A DNA stretch of 64,000 bases. Source: Ramlibacter sp. Leaf400 (GTDB lineage: Bacteria > Pseudomonadota > Gammaproteobacteria > Burkholderiales > Burkholderiaceae_C). The stretch spans positions 141,343 to 205,342 of the forward strand of contig NZ_LMQL01000014.1 in NCBI RefSeq assembly GCF_001424545.1, in the 5' to 3' direction. Made by a program: the position numbers and the translations under genes. Positions 17,906-25,576 of this stretch are shown here, piece by piece (position 1 is the first letter of the stretch; every line of letters starts with the position of its first letter). Under the pieces are notes generated by a model. That model was not told the origin of the DNA. It saw only the letters and a program-made list of their open reading frames with translations, and ran no database searches.

Positions 17906-18396
17906 GACCAGATGCCTCGGGTGCACCCCAGCACGCTCGCAAGCTGGCGCATCCTCTGCCAGGTCACCTTCGCGGGCACCTCGTCTTCCCTCTCCAGTTG
18001 CTTCGCAACGGACGAGAGCACGCCCACCGGTGCCTCCTCGAGCAGCGTCCGCAGCTGAGGGATGTAGTCGGGCGGCACGACGCCTTTGAGCAGGACCGAG
18101 CGAAGCGTCTTGACGGGGATGGGATCGGCGTAGCTCACGCTGGCCGTCCGCGCGGCGGTTTCCAGGGCACTGGCCGCGTCCTTAGCGTTGCGCGAACCCG
18201 TGACGCCCAAGCCGTAGCCCAGCAAGTTGGCCACCTGCTCGGCATTCGTTAGGCTGAGGTTGGCAATCTTTCCGGTCTCAAGCTGGTTGATGGTGGCGCG
18301 GGACAGGCCAACGAGTTCGGCCAGGCGCTCCTGGGTCAAGCCCATCTCCGCCCGCTGGCGTTTCACCAGGTTGGAGAGTTCGTGGAGGATGGCCAT
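17902..18396 (-). CDS. XRE-family regulator, probable antitoxin partner
   Basis: A 164-residue protein. Residues ~5-65 are a Cro/CI helix-turn-helix (MGLTQERLAELVGLSRATINQLETGKI). The remainder is an unrecognised helical domain. It directly precedes and overlaps the AbiEii-like gene. It differs from classic AbiEi, which has an N-terminal winged helix and is larger, so it may represent a less-described partner type. AT-rich DNA with repeats at 18421-18490 upstream is a likely promoter/operator. Confidence 0.75.
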   Translation of the reverse strand: MAILHELSNLVKRQRAEMGLTQERLAELVGLSRATINQLETGKIANLSLTNAEQVANLLGYGLGVTGSRNAKDAASALETAARTASVSYADPIPVKTLRSVLLKGVVPPDYIPQLRTLLEEAPVGVLSSVAKQLEREDEVPAKVTWQRMRQLASVLGCTRGIWS

Positions 18397-18429
18397 GGCC
18401 CTGACAATCTAGCACCCATGACCGGACGT

Positions 18430-18487
18430 GTCAAATTTATTCGACACAATTATGTCTGATATTTTTCTCTTTTAGAAGTCAAATTTA
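18430..18487. promoter_or_regulatory. AT-rich promoter region with direct repeats upstream of the XRE gene
   Basis: GTCAAATTTA occurs at 18430-18439 and again at 18478-18487, 48 bases apart, and TGTC/GACA flanks the first copy (TGTCAAATTTATTCGACA). The stretch is markedly AT-rich against its surroundings. It sits upstream of the leftward XRE gene and downstream of the GMC gene, and could hold the promoter and operator of the toxin-antitoxin pair. Confidence 0.45.
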
Positions 18488-18494
18488 CCGAACA

Positions 18495-20135
18495 TCAGAC
18501 TGGAATGCTCTCTGCTGTTGCCTTCGCCCCCGCCAGCACCATCGCCGCCCCCTTCTCCCCGATCATCACCGCCGCCGCATTCGTGTTGGTCGACACCATC
18601 GCCGGCATCACCGACGCATCGATCACCCGCAGCCGCTCGACGCCGCGCACGCGCAGCTGGGGATCGACGACGGAGCGCTCGTCGGCCCCCATGCGGCAGG
18701 TGCTGGTGGGATGGAACACGGTGCCGCCCCTGGTGCGCGCGAACGCCTCCAGCGGCGCATCACCCTGCACCCCGTTGCCCGGCAGGTACTCCTCATCGGT
18801 GACCAGGTTGCGGAACGACGGCTGGCGGTAGATGTCGCGCAGCATCTTCAGGCCGGAGACGAGCACCCGCGCGTCGTGCGGGTGCGTGAGGTAGTTCGAG
18901 ACGATGCGCGGCGCCTGCAGCGGGTCGGCTGAGCGCAGTTGCACGGTGCCGCGCGACAGCGGCCGGCACTGCGCGGCCGAGGCCGAGAAGCCCGAGAAGC
19001 GGTGCAGCGGATCGCCCGGCTTGTCCACCGACAGCGGCATCACGTTGAACAGCACGTCCGGCCGGCCACCGGTGGCGTGCTCGCTGCACACCATGCCGCC
19101 GACCTGGCCGGCGCCCACGGTGAGCGGCCCGCGCTGGCCGGCCAGCCACTGCCAGCCCATCGAGGCCAGCGCCATCGGGTTGCGCACCTGGTCGTTGAGC
19201 GACATGCGCCGCTTGAGCTTGACGATCACGCGCGCCTGGTAGTGGTCCTGCAGGTTCTCGCCGACCTCGGGCGAATCGGCCTTCACCTCGACGCCGTGGG
19301 CGGCCAGCAGGCCGGCGGGTCCGACGCCGGACAGCTGCAGCACCTGCGGCGACTGCAGCGCGCCCGCGGCCAGCAGCACTTCGCCGTCGGCCTGGGCGCG
19401 GCGGGTGCGGCCCTGCGCCAGCCATTCGACGCCGCGCGCCACGCCGCGCTCGATCAGCACCCGCGTGACGTGCACGCCGGTCAGCACCGTCAGGTTGGGC
19501 CGGTCCAGCGCCGGCGCCAGGAAAGCGGTGGCGGCATCGCAGCGCCAGTGCCCGCGCAGCGTGAGCTGGTAGGCGCCCAGCCCTTCGGTTCTTGCGCCGT
19601 TGAAATCGGGATTGCGCCCGAAGCCCGCCTCCACGCCCGCATCGATCCAGGCGTCGCAGTAGGGATGCTCGTTGCGCAGGTCCGAGACGCACAGCTCGCC
19701 GCCGCCGCCGTGGTACTCGCTCTCGCCGCCCTGGTAGCGCTCGGACTTCCTGAAGTACGGGAGCACGTCGCGGTAGCCCCAGCCTTCGCAGCCGGCGCGC
19801 GCCCAGTCGTCGAAGTCGGCGTGCTGGCCGCGGATGTAGAGCAGGCCGTTGATCGCGCTGGAGCCGCCCAGCACCTTGCCCCGCGGCCAGACGATCTGCC
19901 GCCGGCCGGTGGCCTCCTGCGGCTCCAGCGGGAATTGCCAGGTGAAGCGCGGGTCGTAGATGCTGCGGAAGTAGCCGATCGGCAGCCGCAGCCAGAAGTG
20001 CCCGCCCTTGCCGCCGGCCTCCAGCAGCAGCACGCGGCAGGACGGGTCGGCGGAGAGGCGGTTGGCCAGCACGCAGCCGGCCGAGCCGGCCCCGACGATG
20101 ACGTAGTCGTAGCCGGCCGCGGCTACGTCGCTCAT
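18495..20135 (-). CDS. GMC-family flavin oxidoreductase (choline dehydrogenase-like)
   Basis: From ATG 20135 the product has 546 residues. The N-terminal FAD motif is YDYVIVGAGSAGCVLANRL, followed by WPRGKVLGGSSAINGLLYIRG, the GMC signature, and a C-terminal GGTVFHPTSTCRMG with NTNAAAVMIGEKGA holding the usual active-site His/Asn region. Family members oxidise alcohols. Its ATG overlaps the stop of the ABC substrate-binding protein, so the transporter probably brings in its substrate or a precursor. The substrate cannot be read from sequence. Confidence 0.88.
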   Translation of the reverse strand: MSDVAAAGYDYVIVGAGSAGCVLANRLSADPSCRVLLLEAGGKGGHFWLRLPIGYFRSIYDPRFTWQFPLEPQEATGRRQIVWPRGKVLGGSSAINGLLYIRGQHADFDDWARAGCEGWGYRDVLPYFRKSERYQGGESEYHGGGGELCVSDLRNEHPYCDAWIDAGVEAGFGRNPDFNGARTEGLGAYQLTLRGHWRCDAATAFLAPALDRPNLTVLTGVHVTRVLIERGVARGVEWLAQGRTRRAQADGEVLLAAGALQSPQVLQLSGVGPAGLLAAHGVEVKADSPEVGENLQDHYQARVIVKLKRRMSLNDQVRNPMALASMGWQWLAGQRGPLTVGAGQVGGMVCSEHATGGRPDVLFNVMPLSVDKPGDPLHRFSGFSASAAQCRPLSRGTVQLRSADPLQAPRIVSNYLTHPHDARVLVSGLKMLRDIYRQPSFRNLVTDEEYLPGNGVQGDAPLEAFARTRGGTVFHPTSTCRMGADERSVVDPQLRVRGVERLRVIDASVMPAMVSTNTNAAAVMIGEKGAAMVLAGAKATAESIPV

Positions 20136-21127
20136 GCCTTGATCGATTCCAGGAAGGGCTTCGGGTCGAAATACTGGTCGGCCTTCAGCGCGCCCTGGAT
20201 GTTGGCGTTGGACACGAAGAAGTCCGTCACCTGCTGCAGCCACTTGGTGACCGTGCCGTCCTGGTAGCGGGTGCGCCACTCGGCGTTGGTGTAGTACTTG
20301 GACGCCTTGAACTGCTCCTTGAAGTCGGGCAGCGGCACTTCCTTGTAGTTGGACTTCTGCAGCTGCTCGGCCGCAGCGTCGGGCTTGGAGGTGATGAACT
20401 CGTTGGCTTCGGCCCAGCCGGCGATCAGCTTGTTGATGGTCGGGCGGTTCTTGTCGTACCAGTCGTTGCGCGCCGCCCAGCCGCCCATGATGGCCGCTTC
20501 CGGGAAGAAGGCCGACGCGTCGCTGATCTTGCGGGCGTTGGGCATCTTCTGCTTGACCGTCACGTCGAAGGGCACCCACAACGCCACCGCCGGCACCGCG
20601 CCGGAGATGAACGACGTCACCGCCTCGGTCATGCGCTGGTTGACCAGCTGCACGTCCTTGGCCGGGTCGACCTTGGCCGAGCGCAGCGCCCGGTCGAGGA
20701 ACACGTGGGCGGTGGTGCCGGTGGTGGTGGAGATCTGCTTGCCCTTGAGGTCGGCGATGGACTTGATGTCCTCGCGCACCCACAGCTGGGCGGTGGCGTA
20801 CTCGATGTTGTTCATCAGGAACACCTTGCCCTGGCCGCGCGCCGGGAAGTTGGACAGCACCGCGCCGGTGGCCAGCATGTCCAGGCTGCCGCCGATCATG
20901 GCCTGGAACAGCTCCAGCCCGGTGGTGAACTGCACCAGTTCCAGCCCGAGCCCCTGCTTGGCGAAGCTGCCGTTCTGCTGGCCGATCCAGATGTGGCCGT
21001 CGACCGCCGGCGTGTGCAGGTAGCCGACCTTCACCTTGGTGCGGGCCTGCGCGAAGGCGGGGAAGGCGGCGGCCGCCGCGGTGGCGGCAGCGGCCGCCCG
21101 GATCACTTGCCTGCGTTGAAGGGCCAT
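20132..21127 (-). CDS. NitT/TauT-type ABC transporter substrate-binding protein
   Basis: A 331-residue periplasmic protein with an N-terminal export signal containing RRQVIRAAAAATAAAAAFPAFAQA, which could be Tat or Sec. The mature part starts KVKVGYLHTPAVDGHIWIGQ and shows SADL-type NMT1/SsuA-like features (SIADLKGKQISTTTGTTAHV). Relatives bind taurine, aliphatic sulfonates, nitrate or other small organic anions. It is in one operon with an ATPase, a permease and the GMC oxidoreductase. Confidence 0.85.
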   Translation of the reverse strand: MALQRRQVIRAAAAATAAAAAFPAFAQARTKVKVGYLHTPAVDGHIWIGQQNGSFAKQGLGLELVQFTTGLELFQAMIGGSLDMLATGAVLSNFPARGQGKVFLMNNIEYATAQLWVREDIKSIADLKGKQISTTTGTTAHVFLDRALRSAKVDPAKDVQLVNQRMTEAVTSFISGAVPAVALWVPFDVTVKQKMPNARKISDASAFFPEAAIMGGWAARNDWYDKNRPTINKLIAGWAEANEFITSKPDAAAEQLQKSNYKEVPLPDFKEQFKASKYYTNAEWRTRYQDGTVTKWLQQVTDFFVSNANIQGALKADQYFDPKPFLESIKA

Positions 21128-21165
21128 GGTTGTCTCCTGGTGGTGGGATGGAAGAAGGCGCGGCC

Positions 21166-21993
21166 TCAGTCCGACAGGCGCACCGGTTGCTGCCGCGCCT
21201 GCGCGGCGTACTCCTGCATCACGAGCTCGCGGATCTGCGCGCGCAGCTCGCCGAAGCGGGGATCCTCGTGCACGCCCTCGGCGCGCGGGTAGCCGAACGG
21301 CACCTCGATGATGGTGCGGATGCGGGCCGGCCGCGCCGTCACGACCACGATGCGCGAGGACAGGTAGATCGCCTCCTCGACCGAGTGGGTGATCAGCATC
21401 ACGGTCTTGCCCTCGGTCTGCAGCACCTCCAGCAGCAGGTCCTGCATGGCCGAGCGGGTCTGTGCGTCCAGCGCGCCGAAGGGCTCGTCCATCAGCAGGA
21501 ACTGCGGCCGCACCGCGTAGGCGCGGGCGATGGCCAGGCGCTGGCGCATGCCGCCCGAGAGGTGCTTGGGATAGTGGTCGGCGAAGTCGGACAGGCCCAT
21601 AAGCCGCATGTAGCGCTGCGTCACCTCCTCGCGCTGGCCGGCGGCGGCGCGATTGGACTTCAGGCGCAGGCCGAACTCGATGTTCTGACGCACCGTGAGC
21701 CAGGGGAACACGCCGTACTCCTGGAAGATCACGCCGCGGTCCGGCCCCGGGCCGGGCACGGGCTGGCCGTCCAGCAGCACGCGGCCCTCGCTGGGCTGCA
21801 CGAAGCCGCCCAGGATGTTCATCATGGTGGTCTTGCCGCAGCCCGAGGGGCCGATGACCGAGACGAACTCGCCGTTGGCGATGTCGAAGCTCACGCCGTC
21901 GAGCACGCGCATCGGGCCCTGCGCGGTGGGGAACTCCACCGACACGTTCTCGAATCGGATGCGGGGCGCGGCCCCGTTGACGGCGGCGCTCAT
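21166..21993 (-). CDS. ABC transporter ATP-binding protein (SsuB/TauB type)
   Basis: A 275-residue ATPase. Walker A is GPSGCGKTTM, the Q loop is in FQEYGVFPWLTV, the signature is LSGGMRQRLAIARA, Walker B is FLLMDEPFGALD and the switch histidine lies in LITHSVEEAIYL. It energises the neighbouring permease. Start ATG 21993 overlaps the permease stop by four bases. Confidence 0.92.
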   Translation of the reverse strand: MSAAVNGAAPRIRFENVSVEFPTAQGPMRVLDGVSFDIANGEFVSVIGPSGCGKTTMMNILGGFVQPSEGRVLLDGQPVPGPGPDRGVIFQEYGVFPWLTVRQNIEFGLRLKSNRAAAGQREEVTQRYMRLMGLSDFADHYPKHLSGGMRQRLAIARAYAVRPQFLLMDEPFGALDAQTRSAMQDLLLEVLQTEGKTVMLITHSVEEAIYLSSRIVVVTARPARIRTIIEVPFGYPRAEGVHEDPRFGELRAQIRELVMQEYAAQARQQPVRLSD

Positions 21994-22745
21994 GCGATGC
22001 GGTCCTGCCAGGCGAGCAGCCGGCGCGTGGCCACGCGCAGCAGCAGGTCCATGACCAGCGCGACGAAGCCGATGCAGATGATGCCCACGTAGATGATGTC
22101 CAGCTGGAAGAACGAGGACGCGTTCTGGATCAGCGCGCCCAGCCCCTGCTGCGCGGCGATCAGCTCCGAGGCGACCAGCGTGGCCCAGGCCACGCCCAGC
22201 GCCACGCGCACGGCGGTGAGGATGTGCGGCACCGTCAGCGGCACGATGACCTTGGCGAAGATCTCGGTGTCGCTGGCCCCGAGCGTGCGCGCCACCTTGA
22301 TGAAGATCGGGCTGATCTGGGCGATGCCCTCGTACATCACGATCACGCCGGCGAAGAACGAGGCGTAGAACAGGATGGCGGTCTTGGCCGCCTCGCCGAT
22401 GCCGAAGTAGACGATCACCAGCGGGATCAGCGCGATGGGCGGCAGCGCGCGGAAGAAGTTGATCACCGGGTCCATGAAGCGGCGCAGCCCCCGGTACCAG
22501 CCCAGGCAGAAGCCCACCGGCACCGCCAGCGAAACCCCCAGCAGCACGCCCAGGAACACGCGCTGCGTGGACATCAGCACGTCCTGCCACAGGCGGCCCT
22601 GCGACAGCTCGAGGAACTTGCTGAACACCTGGTGCGGCGCCGGCACCAGGGCCGGGTTGATGAAGCCGCTGGCGCGGATGGCGTACCAGACCGCGAGGAT
22701 CAGCAGCCACGGCGCCAGCAGCCAGAGGACGTTTCTACCCAGCAT
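21990..22745 (-). CDS. ABC transporter permease (SsuC/TauC type)
   Basis: A 251-residue inner-membrane protein with about six hydrophobic segments, starting VLWLLAPWLLILAVWYAI. The EAA-like loop that contacts the ATPase appears as ARTLGASDTEIFAKVIVPLTVP. It is the first gene of the leftward operon permease-ATPase-binding protein-GMC oxidoreductase, divergent from the GntR gene. Confidence 0.9.
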   Translation of the reverse strand: MLGRNVLWLLAPWLLILAVWYAIRASGFINPALVPAPHQVFSKFLELSQGRLWQDVLMSTQRVFLGVLLGVSLAVPVGFCLGWYRGLRRFMDPVINFFRALPPIALIPLVIVYFGIGEAAKTAILFYASFFAGVIVMYEGIAQISPIFIKVARTLGASDTEIFAKVIVPLTVPHILTAVRVALGVAWATLVASELIAAQQGLGALIQNASSFFQLDIIYVGIICIGFVALVMDLLLRVATRRLLAWQDRIA

Positions 22746-22790
22746 TTCTACCCAGCATCCGGGCCCGGGAAGGCCTGTTTACCTAACATC

Positions 22791-22806
22791 CTATCGATAG
22801 TACTAT
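22791..22806. promoter_or_regulatory. Candidate GntR operator
   Basis: Two perfect 10-base palindromes overlap: CTATCGATAG (22791-22800) and ATAGTACTAT (22797-22806). They lie in the 67-base divergent gap, directly before the GntR start, where they could control both operons. Confidence 0.5.
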
Positions 22807-22812
22807 TTCACC

Positions 22813-23559
22813 GTGCGCGCCACAACCCCGACATCCCTGGCCCCGCTCCTGGACAGCGCCGTGCCGATGTACCAGCAGCTGGCCGACCTGATGCGCTCGC
22901 GCATCGAGCGCGGGCAGTGGCCGCGCGAGCACCGCCTGCCGTCCCTCGAGGAGCTGATGCGCGAGTTCGGCGTCGCCCGGGTCACGGTGCGCCAGGCCAT
23001 CGACGTGCTCGCCCGCCAGGGCCTGCTGTCGCCGCAGCGCGGGCGCGGCACCTTCGTCACCGGCGAGCCGGAGCGCAAGCGCATCATCAACGTGGTCACC
23101 TCCCTGAGCGAGCTGGCCCGGGTGTACGAGGACACGCAGCCGCGCATCGTGAACATCGACGAGTCGGTCACGTCGGCGCCGCTGTCGCTGGCCGAAGGCA
23201 CGCCGGCGGAGCGCTACGCCTACATGCGGCGCGTGCACCTGCGCGACGGCAAGCCCTACTGCGTGATCGACATCTACCTGGACGAGCGCATCTTCCGCCA
23301 GGCGCGCTCGCGCTTTCGCAACAACACGGTGATCCCCATCCTGACGTCCATGCCCGGCGTGGACATCCACATCGCGCACCAGGTCCTCACCATCGCCACC
23401 GCCGACCTGGTGGTGGCCCACCACCTGGAGCTGCAGGTCAACGCGCCGGTGGCCGAGGTGCGGCGCATCTTCAAGGACCGCGAAGGCGTGGTCATCTACC
23501 TGGCCGACGTCACCTACCGCGGCGACGCCATCCGCCTCGAAATGGACCTCAAGCCGTGA
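22813..23559 (+). CDS. GntR-family regulator, HutC/UTRA subfamily
   Basis: A 248-residue regulator if the GTG at 22813 is used; an internal ATG at 22867 is possible but would trim residues before the conserved MYQQLADLMRSRI segment only slightly. The winged helix includes LPSLEELMREFGVARVTVRQAID. The C-terminal UTRA ligand domain follows (AYMRRVHLRDGKPYCVIDIYL). It overlaps the next gene (GTGA) and is divergent from the ABC/GMC operon. Confidence 0.87.
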   Translation: MRATTPTSLAPLLDSAVPMYQQLADLMRSRIERGQWPREHRLPSLEELMREFGVARVTVRQAIDVLARQGLLSPQRGRGTFVTGEPERKRIINVVTSLSELARVYEDTQPRIVNIDESVTSAPLSLAEGTPAERYAYMRRVHLRDGKPYCVIDIYLDERIFRQARSRFRNNTVIPILTSMPGVDIHIAHQVLTIATADLVVAHHLELQVNAPVAEVRRIFKDREGVVIYLADVTYRGDAIRLEMDLKP

Positions 23560-24701
23560 ACCTCCGACCGCTGCCCAGCCTTCCCGTCCGCCCGGTGCGG
23601 GTCCAGGCCTTCGTGCTGCGCGCCCCGATCGCCACGCCGGTGCAGACCTCCTTCGGGACCATGCACGACCGGCCCGCCCTCTTCGTGCGCGTCGAGGACG
23701 AGGACGGCGCCTTCGGCTGGGGCGAGGTGTGGTGCAACTTCCCCTCCTGCGGCGCGGAACACCGCGCCCGCCTGGTGGAGACGGTGCTCGCACCGCTGCT
23801 GACGGCGCGCGCCTGGCCGGATCCGGCCGAGGCCTTCGAATCGCTCTCGCGCGCCACGGCGGTGCTGGCCCTCCAGTCGGGCGAGCCGGGGCCGATCGCG
23901 CAGGCGATCGCGGGCCTGGACCTCGCGCTCTGGGACCTGTGCGCCCGCCGCGCCGGGCAGCCGCTCTGGCAGCTCCTGGGCGGTGAAGGCGACGAGGTCG
24001 CGGTCTATGCCAGCGGCATCAACCCGACGAACCCCGAGCGCATCGTCGCCGAGCGCCACGACGACGGCTACCGCGCCTTCAAGCTCAAGATCGGCTTCGG
24101 CCGCGAGCGAGACCTGGCCAACCTGGCCACGCTGCGCCGCCAGTGGCCCGGGCTGCCGCTGATGACCGATGCCAACCAGGCCTGGACCCTGGCCGAGACG
24201 CTGGACATGCTGCCGGCGCTGGAAGGCTTCGGCCTGGGCTGGCTGGAGGAGCCGTTGCGCGCCGACCGCCCCTGGAGCGAATGGCAGCAGCTCGCGGCCG
24301 CGGGCACGGTGCCGCTGGCCGGCGGCGAGAACGTCTCGGGCCACGAGGCCTTCGACGCCGCGATAGCCAGCGGCGCGCTGCGCGTGCTGCAGCCGGACAT
24401 CGCCAAGTGGGGCGGCATCTCGGGCTGCTGGCCGGTGGTGCAGCGTGGGCTGGCGTCGGGGCTGCGCTACTGCCCGCACTACCTGGGCGGCGGCATCGGC
24501 CTGCTGGCCTCGGCCCACCTGCTGGCGGCGGTGCAGGCGCCCGCGGGCATGCTGGAGGTCGACGCCAATCCCAATCCGCTGCGCACGCTGCTGGCGCCGG
24601 TGTTCACCCGGCCGCAGGAAGGCCGCTGCCGGCTGGGCACCGCCCCGGGCCTGGGCATCGTGCCCGACCTGGATGCCGTGCGCCGCGAAATCCGCGCGTA
24701 G
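23556..24701 (+). CDS. Enolase-superfamily enzyme, mandelate racemase-like
   Basis: A 381-residue protein with a GTG start overlapping the GntR stop. The barrel shows the K-x-K base motif at 176-178 (AFKLKIGFG), metal ligands near D205 (MTDANQAW), E231/E232 (LEEPLRAD) and E258 (GGENVSG), and a D281/H308 pair (LQPDIAKWGG; YCPHYLGGG) like the His-Asp dyad of the mandelate racemase subgroup. This points to a racemase or acid-sugar dehydratase. Context suggests it acts on the compound brought in by the divergent transporter. Confidence 0.85.
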   Translation: MNLRPLPSLPVRPVRVQAFVLRAPIATPVQTSFGTMHDRPALFVRVEDEDGAFGWGEVWCNFPSCGAEHRARLVETVLAPLLTARAWPDPAEAFESLSRATAVLALQSGEPGPIAQAIAGLDLALWDLCARRAGQPLWQLLGGEGDEVAVYASGINPTNPERIVAERHDDGYRAFKLKIGFGRERDLANLATLRRQWPGLPLMTDANQAWTLAETLDMLPALEGFGLGWLEEPLRADRPWSEWQQLAAAGTVPLAGGENVSGHEAFDAAIASGALRVLQPDIAKWGGISGCWPVVQRGLASGLRYCPHYLGGGIGLLASAHLLAAVQAPAGMLEVDANPNPLRTLLAPVFTRPQEGRCRLGTAPGLGIVPDLDAVRREIRA

Positions 24702-24728
24702 CGACCCGCGGCCCCGGCTCCGCCCGCC

Positions 24729-24878
24729 TCAGGCCGACACCCGGTTGTACCGCTCGATCTGGCAGGCGTAGGAAGCCTCGCCTTGCGTGGCGCAGGGCGA
24801 CGCGGTGGACGGCGGCTGCATGAAGCCGGTGCAGCCGGCGAGCGCGAGCAGCAGGACGAGAGCCGATGCCTTGGCCAT
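24729..24878 (-). CDS. Small lipoprotein, 49 residues
   Basis: MAKASALVLLLALAGCTGFM is a short signal peptide with a lipobox (LALAGC), and a GGAG Shine-Dalgarno stands before ATG 24878. The mature part is only ~34 residues with two cysteines (SPCATQGEASYACQIERY). Function unknown. Confidence 0.65.
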   Translation of the reverse strand: MAKASALVLLLALAGCTGFMQPPSTASPCATQGEASYACQIERYNRVSA

Positions 24879-25107
24879 GTTCGCTCCTTCTTCTGGGTGG
24901 GAAGCCCACCGCGAATGTACGCCGCGGCCTGCGGCCGGGCTGGGCCAGCTCGGCGTGGCGCGCGATACGTTCGAAATACAAATCGGTGGATCGCTGAAGT
25001 CGAACGAATACGGGCGGCGGCCAGAGTACGGGCTCCCAAACAGGGACCGGCGAAGCGAGGAGCGAGCCCGCCGGCCCCGACTGTCCACCCCGCTCCCGGA
25101 GAAGACC

Positions 25108-25494
25108 ATGAACCGCATCGCATCCGCCCTCGCCTTCGCCAGCAGCGCCGCCGCCGCTGCGCTGGCTGCCTTCGCCATGTCCGGCAGCGCCTATGCCGAG
25201 ACGCCCACGATCGACACCACCAAGTTCACCAGCATGCGCAGCCGTGCCGAAGTGCGCAGCGAAGCCCTGGCCGACCGTGCCCGCCTGTCGAGCGCCGGCT
25301 CGGAATGGCTGACCCAGCAGAGCGGGCCGCTGCCGCGCAGCGGCATGACCCGGGCGCAGGCGCGTGCCGAGTACATCGCCGACAGGGATGAGGTGCTGGC
25401 CCGCAATTCGGAAATCGGCGATACGTCGCGCTTCGCCTCGGCGAAGGGTCGCGCCACAATGCCCACGATGCTGGCCGGGCAGCCGGCGCGTTGA
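25108..25494 (+). CDS. Secreted DUF4148-like protein
   Basis: A 128-residue protein with an N-terminal signal (ASALAFASSAAAAALAAFAM, cleavage likely after SAYA). The mature part is charged and contains SRAEVRSEALADRA and MTRAQARAEYIADRDEVLAR, resembling the repeated 'TRAQVRAE' helices of DUF4148-type periplasmic proteins common in Burkholderiales. Function unknown. The family assignment is tentative. Confidence 0.65.
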   Translation: MNRIASALAFASSAAAAALAAFAMSGSAYAETPTIDTTKFTSMRSRAEVRSEALADRARLSSAGSEWLTQQSGPLPRSGMTRAQARAEYIADRDEVLARNSEIGDTSRFASAKGRATMPTMLAGQPAR

Positions 25495-25576
25495 CGTGCG
25501 ACGGGGCGTGCAGCAGCGCCTCCCTAGCCACGGCCTCCGCGCGGCGCAGCCTGCGCGGACGCCCCGGAGGGCCGAC

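Noticed and set aside
17905..17926. Earlier ATG of the AbiEii-like gene giving MHPRHLV
   Set aside because: The ATG at 17905 overlaps the XRE stop as ATGA, a normal coupling, and the extra seven residues have no counterpart in the family.
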